Assembly: GCA_905213265.1 (NCBI GenBank)
Contig: CAJMHR010000032.1
Coordinates: 1-28,479, forward strand
Length of the DNA: 28,479 nucleotides
Source of the DNA: an uncultured Collinsella sp.
Lineage (GTDB): Bacteria; Actinomycetota; Coriobacteriia; Coriobacteriales; Coriobacteriaceae
Direction of reading: 5' to 3'
Below are positions 14,786 through 22,833 of this stretch, one piece after another. A program made the position numbers and the translations under genes. The notes under the pieces were generated by a model. The model ran no database searches and had not been told where the DNA came from. It worked only from the letters and a program-made list of their open reading frames with translations. How positions within the stretch are numbered: the stretch's first letter is position 1; each line of letters starts with the position of its first letter.

Positions 14786-15586
14786 GTGGGATTTCGCGAC
14801 GTTAAGCGTTCAAAGAGCGCAAAAGACACGCGTATCATTGCAATCATCAATCAAAAAGGCGGCGTCGGTAAGTCAACGACGGCTGTAAACCTTGCAGCAG
14901 CACTGGGTGAGCAGGGTCGTAAGACACTGATTGTCGATTTTGATCCGCAGGGAAACAGCACCAGTGGATTCGGAATTGAAAAAGAAGACCTTGATCACTG
15001 CATCTATGATGCATTGTTGAATGATGTGCCGGCAGAATCACTTGTTCTTGATACAAATTGCAAAAAGGTATTCGTAATTCCAGCTACAATTCAGCTTGCA
15101 GGCGCCGAAATTGAGCTCGTAAGCGCAATTGCACGTGAAACCCGCCTCAAAGATTTGCTTGAGCCGATTCAGGACGAGTTTGACTTTATTTTCATTGACT
15201 GTCCTCCTTCGCTCGGCCTGCTTACTATCAACGCTTTGACCGCAGCAGACAGCGTTTTGATTCCGATCCAGTGCGAATATTACGCACTCGAGGGCGTTAC
15301 GAAGCTGCTTGAGTCAATGAAGATGGTCAAATCACGGCTGAACAAGGGCTTAGACACCTATGGTGTGCTTATGACCATGTATGACTCGCGTACTTCACTA
15401 TCGAATCAGGTTGTTGAGGAGGTTCAATCGTACTTTGGTGATAAGGCGTTTAAGACGCTAATCCCCCGTACGGTTAAAATCTCCGAAGCTCCGTCTTTTG
15501 GAGAACCGGTAATTACCTATGCACCTCAAAATAAGGGTGCAAAAGCATATATGAACCTTGCAAAAGAGGTGATCAAGCGTGCCTAG
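14786..15586 (+). CDS. parA: Chromosome partitioning ATPase ParA (Soj)
   Basis: This ParA-family ATPase binds DNA when loaded with ATP and drives origin segregation with ParB. It can also regulate DnaA in Bacillus. The deviant Walker A KGGVGKST is at 24-31, the switch region DFDPQGNSTSG at about 52-62, and DCPPSLGLLTINAL in the middle. The length is 266 residues. The GTG start at 14786 has AGGAGG (14776-14781). A short basic N-terminal extension (KRSKSAK) precedes the core. It overlaps parB by 8 bp. Confidence 0.97.
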   Translation: MGFRDVKRSKSAKDTRIIAIINQKGGVGKSTTAVNLAAALGEQGRKTLIVDFDPQGNSTSGFGIEKEDLDHCIYDALLNDVPAESLVLDTNCKKVFVIPATIQLAGAEIELVSAIARETRLKDLLEPIQDEFDFIFIDCPPSLGLLTINALTAADSVLIPIQCEYYALEGVTKLLESMKMVKSRLNKGLDTYGVLMTMYDSRTSLSNQVVEEVQSYFGDKAFKTLIPRTVKISEAPSFGEPVITYAPQNKGAKAYMNLAKEVIKRA

Positions 15587-16484
15587 TGTAAAGAAACGTG
15601 GCGGATTGGGACGTGGACTCAATGCTTTGGTCTCAGAAGCCGAGTATGAGACCGGCGGTTCGGCTGCATCGGCTTCAAATGCCGCATCTGAAACAAAACT
15701 ACCTATTGAGGATATCGTTCCCAACCCTAATCAGCCGCGAATTCACTTTAACGAAACTGAACTTCGCGAGTTGAGCGAGTCAATCCAAGAACATGGCGTT
15801 TTGCAGCCGCTTTTGGTTCGCAAGCATGGAAACGGCTATGAGATCATCGCTGGTGAGCGTCGTTACCAGGCGTCAAAGCTTGCTGGCCTTGAAGAATTGC
15901 CAGTCATCATTAAAGAGGTAAATGATGAAGAGATGCTGGCTCTTGCTCTTATCGAAAACCTTCAGCGTTCTGATCTTAATCCCGTCGAAGAGGCTAAGGG
16001 CTATCGTCAGCTTATCGATGCCAGCGGAATGACACAGGAGGCATTGTCGAAGGCAGTAAGCAAGTCACGCTCTGCAATTACAAACTCGCTGCGTCTTCTC
16101 GATCTCCCCGAAGTAGTTCAGCAGATGATTTTTGAGGGCAAACTTACTGCTGGTCATGCACGTGCGATTCTTGCGGTTCCCTATGAAGACGCGCGTATTC
16201 GACTTGCAGAGAAAGTTGTTGCAGAGGGCCTTTCCGTAAGAGCGACAGAAAATCTTGCTCCGTTGTTTTCTGCCGGAGAGACACCTAAGACGCCGAGGCC
16301 TGCGACGCCTCAGTCTTTTAAAAAGGCCGCCCGTGTGCTTCGTCAAGTATTTAATACCAACGTGCGTGTGAAGAGCTCGCGTGGAAAGAATAAGATCGAG
16401 ATTGAGTTTAAAGACGAGGAAGAGCTCTCTCGTATTCTTGGTGAAATGATTCAGTTTGAACAAGGAGGCCAAGATGAGGAATAA
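15579..16484 (+). CDS. parB: Chromosome partitioning protein ParB (Spo0J)
   Basis: ParB is a CTP-dependent DNA clamp that loads at parS and spreads. The N-terminal GGLGRGLNAL (8-17) matches the ParA-stimulating motif. CTP-binding motifs GERRYQAS (92-99) and ENLQRSDLNP (126-135) are intact. A helix-turn-helix follows at about 145-175 (MTQEALSKAVSKSRSAITNSL). The C-terminal dimer domain ends near 301. The start is GTG, overlapping parA. The last 11 bases overlap the next small gene, whose ribosome site lies in the parB coding sequence. Confidence 0.97.
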   Translation: MPSVKKRGGLGRGLNALVSEAEYETGGSAASASNAASETKLPIEDIVPNPNQPRIHFNETELRELSESIQEHGVLQPLLVRKHGNGYEIIAGERRYQASKLAGLEELPVIIKEVNDEEMLALALIENLQRSDLNPVEEAKGYRQLIDASGMTQEALSKAVSKSRSAITNSLRLLDLPEVVQQMIFEGKLTAGHARAILAVPYEDARIRLAEKVVAEGLSVRATENLAPLFSAGETPKTPRPATPQSFKKAARVLRQVFNTNVRVKSSRGKNKIEIEFKDEEELSRILGEMIQFEQGGQDEE

Positions 16485-16728
16485 GATTTTAACAGCGATT
16501 GCATTGGCGACGACTGTCGCGGCTGGTGCCTTTGCTGGCTATAAGATCGCGACAGACGGTGAACTTCGAGGTCGTTTGCTTCGTGGCGCGCAAGATATCG
16601 TCGATACTTCCAAAAAGAAAATGGACGTTATGACGGAAGATGTTGCCATGCGTACGGCTCAGGTAACGAAGAATCCCAAGATTAATCAAGGTTGGGTTAA
16701 CAACCAATGGGAAAATGTAGGCTATTAG
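16474..16728 (+). CDS. Small membrane-anchored protein coupled to parB
   Basis: The 84-residue protein has one N-terminal hydrophobic segment (about 5-25, LTAIALATTVAAGAFAGYKIA). A charged amphipathic stretch follows (about 30-62, with DTSKKKMD), then a polar tail ending in GWVNNQWENVGY. The layout resembles YtxH-type small membrane proteins, but I cannot assign a family. The ATG at 16474 has AAGGAGG (16462-16468) and overlaps the parB stop by 11 bp, so co-translation is likely. A terminator follows. Its role is unknown; it could tether something to the membrane near the origin. Confidence 0.8.
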   Translation: MRNKILTAIALATTVAAGAFAGYKIATDGELRGRLLRGAQDIVDTSKKKMDVMTEDVAMRTAQVTKNPKINQGWVNNQWENVGY

Positions 16729-16736
16729 GTACCTAA
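16725..16736. promoter_or_regulatory. Palindrome TTAGGTACCTAA, copy 2
   Basis: The same 13-base string as at 13221 overlaps the stop codon of the small parB-coupled gene. Confidence 0.45.
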
Positions 16737-16754
16737 CAATTACTCAGCATATTC

Positions 16755-16798
16755 TAAGGGGCCTTTGTCTGATTCATGAGACAAGGGCCCCTTATTTT
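16755..16798 (+). terminator. Terminator of the parAB unit
   Basis: A 16-bp stem (one G-U pair; 16755-16770 with 16779-16794, counted loosely) has an 8-base loop. It ends in TTATTTT. Confidence 0.88.
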
Positions 16799-16853
16799 GG
16801 CCGTAAAAAATGGGACAGGAAGCAACTGATTCAAAATCGAAATCAATAAATGA

Positions 16854-16890
16854 AACTGCCCCGGTTGCATATCATGCAACCGGGGCAGTT
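16854..16890 (-). terminator. Strong hairpin downstream of rlmN, probable terminator
   Basis: A perfect 17-bp stem (16854-16870 with 16874-16890) has a 3-base loop. On the minus strand it is followed by a T-rich but interrupted tract (TTTCATTTATTGATTT). It lies 38 bases after the rlmN stop. Confidence 0.65.
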
Positions 16891-16893
16891 CGA

Positions 16894-16909
16894 TGTTTCA
16901 CATGAAACG
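16894..16909. promoter_or_regulatory. parS-like site between the rlmN stop and its hairpin
   Basis: TGTTTCACATGAAACG matches 14 of 16 bases of parS. It would be a fourth ParB site on this side of the origin, about 2.1 kb from the parA cluster. Confidence 0.6.
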
Positions 16910-16927
16910 TTTTAGGGTGCGACTCCC

Positions 16928-17980
16928 CTATGCGTTCTTCTGAACTTTGAAGCGCTGCTTCAGCTGTCCGCAAGCGGCGTCAATATCGTTACCACGGGAG
17001 TTACGAATCGTGGTCTCGATGCCACGGGACTCAAGACGACGCTGAAGATCCTCAACCTTATGAATCGGCGACGGCTTGAGCGGGCTGCCCTCGATGTCGT
17101 TAAGCTGAATGAGGTTAACGTGGCACAGCGTTCCCTCGCAGAAGTCGCAGAGCGCCTGCATCTCGGGATTCGTATCGTTGACGCCTTCGATCATGGCATA
17201 CTCATAGGTCGGGCGGCGGCCAGTCTTCTCGGTGTAGAGCTGAAGCGCTTCGTGAAGGCGAAGCAGCGTGTACTTCTTAACACCGGGCATGAGCTTATTG
17301 CGCGTCGACTGGATGGCGGAATGCAGTGAAACAGCAAGCGTGAACTGCTCGGGGATGTCGGCAAATTTGCGAATACCGGGAATAACGCCACTGGTAGAGA
17401 CGGTGAGGTGACGAGCGCCGATACCGATGCCATCGGGGTCGTTGAGAATTCGCAGCGCCTTGAGAACCTCGTCGTAGTTGGCAAACGGCTCGCCCTGGCC
17501 CATGAAGACAACGCTCGTGGCACGCTCGCCAAAGTCGTTGGATACATGAAGTACCTGGTCGACGATCTCTTGAGCGGTCAGAGAACGCTTGAGGCCGTTG
17601 AGACCGGTGGCGCAGAAGGCACAGCCCATGCCACAGCCTGCCTGGGTGGAAACGCAGACGGAAAGCTTGTTACGACGGGGCATGCCAACAGTCTCGACGG
17701 AAACGCCGTCGTGGTACTCGAGCAGATACTTGCGCGAGCCATCTTTGGAAACCTGCTTGGTGAGTTCAGTCGGCGTGTCAAAGGCAAAAGCCTCTTTAAG
17801 CTGCTCGCGGAAAGCCTTGGGAAGGTTGGTCATATCGTCAAACGAACAAACGTTCTTCTCAAAGACCCATTCGATGAGCTGCTTCGCGCGGAAGGCGGGC
17901 TGGCCAAGCTCGGCCACGAGCTCGCGAATATCGTTTTGGCTCAAGTCGCGAATGTCCTGAGATTTAGTCCTGGGATTCAT
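16928..17980 (-). CDS. rlmN: 23S rRNA A2503 / tRNA A37 C2-methyltransferase RlmN
   Basis: RlmN is a radical-SAM enzyme that methylates C2 of A2503 in 23S rRNA and A37 in some tRNAs. The cluster motif C116-x3-C120-x2-C123 sits in GCGMGCAFCATGL. The following MGQGEPFANYD and the C-terminal region with a Cys (DAACGQL) fit the family. The length is 350 residues. The ATG at 17980 has GAAAGG upstream. It is a lone minus-strand gene, divergent from ddl across 85 bp. Confidence 0.97.
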   Translation of the reverse strand: MNPRTKSQDIRDLSQNDIRELVAELGQPAFRAKQLIEWVFEKNVCSFDDMTNLPKAFREQLKEAFAFDTPTELTKQVSKDGSRKYLLEYHDGVSVETVGMPRRNKLSVCVSTQAGCGMGCAFCATGLNGLKRSLTAQEIVDQVLHVSNDFGERATSVVFMGQGEPFANYDEVLKALRILNDPDGIGIGARHLTVSTSGVIPGIRKFADIPEQFTLAVSLHSAIQSTRNKLMPGVKKYTLLRLHEALQLYTEKTGRRPTYEYAMIEGVNDTNPEMQALCDFCEGTLCHVNLIQLNDIEGSPLKPSPIHKVEDLQRRLESRGIETTIRNSRGNDIDAACGQLKQRFKVQKNA

Positions 17981-18065
17981 GGAAGCCTTTCGATTTTGGG
18001 GAAACGTAGAGGGTATCGCTACAATATGGTATCAGCTGCAGAAATTATAGAGGAGGAGTCTGCCC

Positions 18066-19031
18066 ATGCCGGGTAAAAGCCTAGAGAACATGCACGTAGC
18101 GGTCTTGGCGGGCGGTCATTCCGCTGAGCGCGAGATCTCGCTCAATTCGGGAAAGAACGTCGTGGTTGCCTTGAAGGAGGCCGGCTACACTTCGGTGGAG
18201 CTGCTCGACACGGCTGCCGATGATTTTATGGTAACCATGGCGACCGGCGGCTTTGACGTGGCGTTTATCGCCATGCACGGTGCCGGCGGCGAGGATGGCG
18301 CCATGCAAGGCGCCATGGAGACCCTGGGTATCCCCTACACGGCCTCGGGCGTGCTTGCCAGCGCCTGCGGTGCCGACAAGGAGGTCTCTAAGCTCCTGTA
18401 CGCCAAGGCGGGCATTCCCATTGCCCCCGGCCTCGCGCTCGAGGTGGGCGATGAAGTCGATATCGATCATATCGTCGAGGTTTGTGGCGAGCGCTGCTTT
18501 GTGAAGCCGGCCGTCAACGGTTCCAGCTATGGCATTTCCCTGGTCCATGAGCCCTCCGAGCTGCCCGCGGCAATCGCCAAGGCGTTTGCGTACGGCGACA
18601 AAGTGCTGGTCGAGAAGTGCATCGAGGGTACCGAGATTACCGTCGGTGTGTACGGCGAGGACGACGTGCGCGCTCTGCCGATTGTCGAGATTCGCAAACC
18701 CGAGGACTGCGAGTTCTACGATCTGGACGTGAAATATGTCGACCCTACGGACATCCATCGCATTCCGGCGCAGATTTCACCCGAGAATTACGCTCGCGCT
18801 CAGGAGCTTGCCTGTGCTGCTCACAAGGCCCTCGGTTGCCTGGGTATCTCGCGCAGCGACTTTATCGTGAGTGAGGACGGCCCCGTTATCCTCGAGACCA
18901 ATACCATTCCCGGCATGACCGATACGTCGCTGTATCCGGACGAGATCCGCCACACCGACGACATGACGTTCCCGCAGGTCTGTGACAGCCTGATTCGTAT
19001 GGGCCTTCGTCGAGCGGGCATTGCATGCTAA
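18066..19031 (+). CDS. ddl: D-alanine--D-alanine ligase
   Basis: This ATP-grasp enzyme joins two D-Ala for peptidoglycan precursors. N-terminal GGHSAEREISLNSG and C-terminal LETNTIPGMTDTSLYP match the family; GSSYGISLV and EKCIEGTEITVGV are the nucleotide and loop regions. The length is 321 residues. AGGAGGAG precedes the ATG by 7 bases. A -10-like TACAAT (18020-18025) lies in the short upstream gap, but I see no good -35. It overlaps the next gene by 7 bp, so the pair is co-translated. Confidence 0.96.
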   Translation: MPGKSLENMHVAVLAGGHSAEREISLNSGKNVVVALKEAGYTSVELLDTAADDFMVTMATGGFDVAFIAMHGAGGEDGAMQGAMETLGIPYTASGVLASACGADKEVSKLLYAKAGIPIAPGLALEVGDEVDIDHIVEVCGERCFVKPAVNGSSYGISLVHEPSELPAAIAKAFAYGDKVLVEKCIEGTEITVGVYGEDDVRALPIVEIRKPEDCEFYDLDVKYVDPTDIHRIPAQISPENYARAQELACAAHKALGCLGISRSDFIVSEDGPVILETNTIPGMTDTSLYPDEIRHTDDMTFPQVCDSLIRMGLRRAGIAC

Positions 19032-21919
19032 TCGAGGACGCGGTTTCGTCAGGAACGCCGCAGTTTGTCATCGACTCCTATGCCACGCTTGCCGAACGCG
19101 CCAAAACGCAGTCCTTCGGCCTTATCGAGGAAGATGTGATTGTCCTCGATACCGAGACCACAGGTCTTTCGGTGCAGGACAATGAGCTGATCGAGATCTC
19201 GGCGGCCCGTCTTTCGGGCCGCGAGGTCGTCGACCGCTTCGATACCTTCGTGCATCCCAAGCAGCTGATTCCCGCCGAGATCACCGAGCTCACGAGCATT
19301 ACAAATGCCGATGTGGCAGATGCCCCGTCGGCCGTTGAGGCCGTAGCCGCTCTCGCCGATTTTGTCGGTGGTTGCCCGGTAATCGCACATAACGCCACGT
19401 TCGACCGCTCGTTTATCGAGTCGGTCAAAGGCGGCGTCAACGTGAGCGATATCTGGATCGATTCGCTGGCGCTGTCGCGCATCGCGCTTCCGCGCCTGGC
19501 ATCGCACAAGTTGTCTTTTATGGCCGATCTGTTTGGCTGTGACTCGGTATCACACCGTGCCAATGCCGACGTCGACGCCCTGTGTGGCGTATGGCGCGTG
19601 TTGCTCGTGGCGCTCACCGACTTGCCCCAGGGCCTCATGGCGCGCCTAGCCGACATGCATCCGGATGTGCCTTGGTCCTATCGTCCTATCTTCTCATTCT
19701 TGGCAGGGCAGAACCCTGGTTCTATCTTCTCTCTCAGCGCCGCTCGTGCTGACGTTCTCAAGGCCGATCGCGCCGACGATCGGGTGGACGCCGACGAACT
19801 GCCGGTCCTCAAGATGCCGAGTCGTGAGGAGATTGAGGCAGACTATGCGCCAGGTGGCCTGGTCAATCGCATGTATCCCACCTACGAGCCGCGTGATGAG
19901 CAGATCGCGATGGCGCTCGAGGTCCGCGATGCGCTGGTCACGGGCACTCATCGTGTAATTGAGGCGGGCACGGGCGTCGGCAAATCGATGGCCTATCTGG
20001 TGCCTTTTGCCGAGGCAGCGCGCCGTAACAACATCACGGTTGGTATTGCGACCAAATCGAACAATCTTGCCGACCAGCTCATGTACCATGAGCTGCCAAA
20101 ACTTGCCGAGCAACTGGACGGTGGTCTGTCATTTTGCGCTCTCAAGGGGTATGACCACTATCCATGCCTGCGCAAGCTTGAGCGCATGAGCCGCGGCCAG
20201 GTCGAGATTACCACCAAGCGCGATCCGGCGGACACGCTCACGGCGGTCGCGGTCATTATGGCGTACGTCTGCCAATCAGCCGATGGCGACCTCGACTCGC
20301 TCGGCATTCGGTGGCGCAGCGTCAACCGCCCCGACTTTACGACGGCCTCGCGCGAGTGTGCTCGTCGCCTCTGCCCGTTTTTCCCTGATAAATGTTTGGT
20401 CCACGGCGCTCGCCGTCGAGCAGCGCATGCCGACGTGGTGGTCACCAACCATTCCCTGCTGTTCCGCAATGTCGCGGCCGAGGGCAGGATTTTACCTCCG
20501 ATTCGTCATTGGGTAATCGACGAGGCCCATTCCATCGAGCGCGAGGCGCGCCGTCAGTGGGCGCGCGTGGTGTCGGCGGACGAATCACGCGTTCTGTTTG
20601 AGCGCCTGGGTGGCTCGAGCACCGGTGCGCTAAGCCAGGTCTCCCGTGATTTGGCAACCTCCGAGGGCTCTACGCTCTATCTGGGCCTTACTGCCAAGGC
20701 GACGTCGACGGTTGCGCGCGCGAGCATGGCAATCGCCGACGTGTTCGATGGCGTTCGCGAGCTCGGCCGCCGTGCCCGTGGGGGTTATGACAATGCCAAT
20801 CTATGGATTGGCCCCGAGCTGCGCGAATCTGACGACTGGCATGATTTCTTACAGTCGGCCTACGCTGCCATCGACGTATTGGAACAGGCTGACAAGAGCG
20901 TCGACGCGCTGGTGCAAGCCGTCGCCGCCGACAAGCCCGAGGTTGTTGTCGACCTGGGTGATATCTCGCGCCGCCTGCACGAGCTGGCCGAGAACCTCAA
21001 ACTCATCATTGATGGCACCGATGAACACTACGTGTATTCGCTGCAGGTCAATCGCAGGCTGCGTGCCGGCGGAGAGTCAATGACCGCAGAGCGCATCGAC
21101 ATTGGCGAGGCCTTGGCAACCGAGTGGCTGCCCGAGGTTCACACGGCTATCTTTGCCTCGGCGACCATGACGGTGTCCAAAAGCTTCGAACACTTTAACC
21201 ACGCGGTCGGCCTCGATCGTATCGGCGCTTCAACATCCTCATCGCTGCACTTGGACTCGAGCTACGACTTCGATTCGAACATGGCTGTAGTCGTTGCGGG
21301 CGATATTCCCGATCCGCGCGATCGTGAGAGCTATCTTACGGCGCTCGAGCGCGTGCTGGTCGACGCCCATCTTGCCATGGGCGGATCGGTGCTCACACTG
21401 TTCACCAATCGGCGCGACATGGAAGACCTGTACGCCCGCGTTGAGCCCAAGATGGCCCGTGCGGGTCTGGAGCTCAACTGCCAGCAGCGCAACTCATCTC
21501 CTCGTCGCCTGCGCGACCGGTTTATCAACGAGCCGACCTCGTCGCTTTTTGCGCTTAAGGCCTTCTGGGAGGGATTCGACGCCAGCGGCGAGACGCTGCG
21601 CTGCGTCATCATTCCCAAGCTGCCGTTCTCGAGCCCCACGGACCCGCTCTCGTGCGAGCGTAACCTGCGCGAAGACCGCGCTTGGGCGCGCTATTCGCTG
21701 CCCGAGGCGGTGCTCGAGGTCAAGCAGGCGGCCGGCCGCCTTATCCGCTCGTCGACCGATTGCGGCGTGCTGATTCTGGCCGACCCGCGCCTGGTGACGA
21801 AGGGCTACGGAAAGAAGTTCTTAACGTCGCTGCCCACGAGCTCCTACCAGCGCATCGAATCGGCGCAGATCGGGCACTATCTGCAACTGTGGCGTGCACG
21901 CCACGAGCGGCGGCGCTAA
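19025..21919 (+). CDS. dinG: DinG-family helicase with N-terminal 3'-5' exonuclease domain
   Basis: The 964-residue protein has an N-terminal DEDDh exonuclease domain with DTET (D42, E44), AHNATFD (D127) and HRANADVDA (H177, D182). It also has an XPD-like superfamily 2 helicase domain. The helicase shows GTGVGKS (316-322), DEAH (499-502), the WEGFD motif and the QAAGRLIRS motif VI. Four cysteines (C381, C445, C450, C457) fit an iron-sulphur cluster of the XPD/DinG type. Exonuclease-helicase fusions of this kind occur in Firmicutes. The family unwinds damaged or structured DNA; the exact activity here is inferred. The start overlaps ddl, and the stop overlaps the convergent WYL gene by 4 bp. 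Confidence 0.95.
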   Translation: MLIEDAVSSGTPQFVIDSYATLAERAKTQSFGLIEEDVIVLDTETTGLSVQDNELIEISAARLSGREVVDRFDTFVHPKQLIPAEITELTSITNADVADAPSAVEAVAALADFVGGCPVIAHNATFDRSFIESVKGGVNVSDIWIDSLALSRIALPRLASHKLSFMADLFGCDSVSHRANADVDALCGVWRVLLVALTDLPQGLMARLADMHPDVPWSYRPIFSFLAGQNPGSIFSLSAARADVLKADRADDRVDADELPVLKMPSREEIEADYAPGGLVNRMYPTYEPRDEQIAMALEVRDALVTGTHRVIEAGTGVGKSMAYLVPFAEAARRNNITVGIATKSNNLADQLMYHELPKLAEQLDGGLSFCALKGYDHYPCLRKLERMSRGQVEITTKRDPADTLTAVAVIMAYVCQSADGDLDSLGIRWRSVNRPDFTTASRECARRLCPFFPDKCLVHGARRRAAHADVVVTNHSLLFRNVAAEGRILPPIRHWVIDEAHSIEREARRQWARVVSADESRVLFERLGGSSTGALSQVSRDLATSEGSTLYLGLTAKATSTVARASMAIADVFDGVRELGRRARGGYDNANLWIGPELRESDDWHDFLQSAYAAIDVLEQADKSVDALVQAVAADKPEVVVDLGDISRRLHELAENLKLIIDGTDEHYVYSLQVNRRLRAGGESMTAERIDIGEALATEWLPEVHTAIFASATMTVSKSFEHFNHAVGLDRIGASTSSSLHLDSSYDFDSNMAVVVAGDIPDPRDRESYLTALERVLVDAHLAMGGSVLTLFTNRRDMEDLYARVEPKMARAGLELNCQQRNSSPRRLRDRFINEPTSSLFALKAFWEGFDASGETLRCVIIPKLPFSSPTDPLSCERNLREDRAWARYSLPEAVLEVKQAAGRLIRSSTDCGVLILADPRLVTKGYGKKFLTSLPTSSYQRIESAQIGHYLQLWRARHERRR

Positions 21920-22833
21920 AGCGGACAGACGAGGGTTTTTGCCATATCGCACAGACGCTTTGACAGGGCGGGGTCATCCAAGATGTGGATGGCTCCGCCC
22001 GCTGCAATTATCTGGCTCAGTAGCCAACGCTCGGAGCCGTAATGCACGGTTACCGTTGCCATGTCTGCTCCGCTGCGCTCGATTAGGGTGATGCCGGCCC
22101 AGTCCAGATGCTCCGCCATATCGAATGGCATCAAGAGCTTTGCACTACGCTGCGTCCGGGCAAGGGAATCGTGGAGGGATGCGACGTCCGGTGCATGAGG
22201 CACGACGGAGTCTTCCGTCAAGGCGAGTCCCTCGATTTTATCCATGCGATAGGTGCGCTGCTCATCGACCGCGATGTCCCAGGCAATCAGGTATGTTTGG
22301 TCGCCGTTTGCCGTAATGCGCAAGGGGTCGACCAGACGCTCACGTGGCCGTGCATCGTCCATCGAGCGATACGAGATGCGGCAGCGAACGCCGTCCTGAA
22401 TGGCGCAGCTCAGCTGCTGCCAGTGCGACCCGTGGTTGACGGTGTCAAAGACGCGCTGGTTATAGCCGAGCTCTTCGGGTAGAAGAGCATGCCGAATCCG
22501 GGCTGCCGTCTGTGGCTCGATCCCCAACGATTCAAGTTCGTGGTTGAGCACAGCGCCCTCGGCGGCACTCAGGCGCAACGGTAGAACACGCCCGGCGTCG
22601 CCGGTGAGGACCACACGCTCGCCGTGGCATTCGCAGATGATGCGCGCGCCCGATTCTCGGTCCGCGAGCGTCGAGACGATCTCGAGAATCTCGTCGAGCG
22701 ACACCCCTGTGATGTCAAAGCGGCTGCAAATCTCGGCTCGTGTCATGCCGCTCTCGCCGGCGGCGTAGAGGGCCTCCATGATGTCGATGGCGCGCGAGAG
22801 TCTCTGCTCGCTGGTGAGTTTACGCACGGGCAT
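21916..22833 (-). CDS. WYL-domain transcriptional regulator (PafC-like position)
   Basis: The N-terminal helix-turn-helix (about 10-60, MTRAEICSRFDITGVSLDEIL) is followed by a WYL ligand-sensing domain (about 125-210, CRISYRSMDDARPRERLVDPL, then TYLIAWD). A WCX-like C-terminal part comes last. I chose the ATG at 22833 (305 residues), which overlaps the end of the upstream WYL gene by 14 bp. A TTG at 22854 is in frame but has no better ribosome site. Tandem WYL genes form PafB/PafC pairs in actinobacteria, where PafBC controls DNA-damage genes. That role is inferred from arrangement. Confidence 0.88.
   Translation of the reverse strand: MPVRKLTSEQRLSRAIDIMEALYAAGESGMTRAEICSRFDITGVSLDEILEIVSTLADRESGARIICECHGERVVLTGDAGRVLPLRLSAAEGAVLNHELESLGIEPQTAARIRHALLPEELGYNQRVFDTVNHGSHWQQLSCAIQDGVRCRISYRSMDDARPRERLVDPLRITANGDQTYLIAWDIAVDEQRTYRMDKIEGLALTEDSVVPHAPDVASLHDSLARTQRSAKLLMPFDMAEHLDWAGITLIERSGADMATVTVHYGSERWLLSQIIAAGGAIHILDDPALSKRLCDMAKTLVCPL

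Noticed and set aside
15131..15146. parS-like sequence inside parA (GCACGTGAAAC)
   Set aside because: Only about 12 of 16 positions match and one half-site is lost, so I do not list it as a site.
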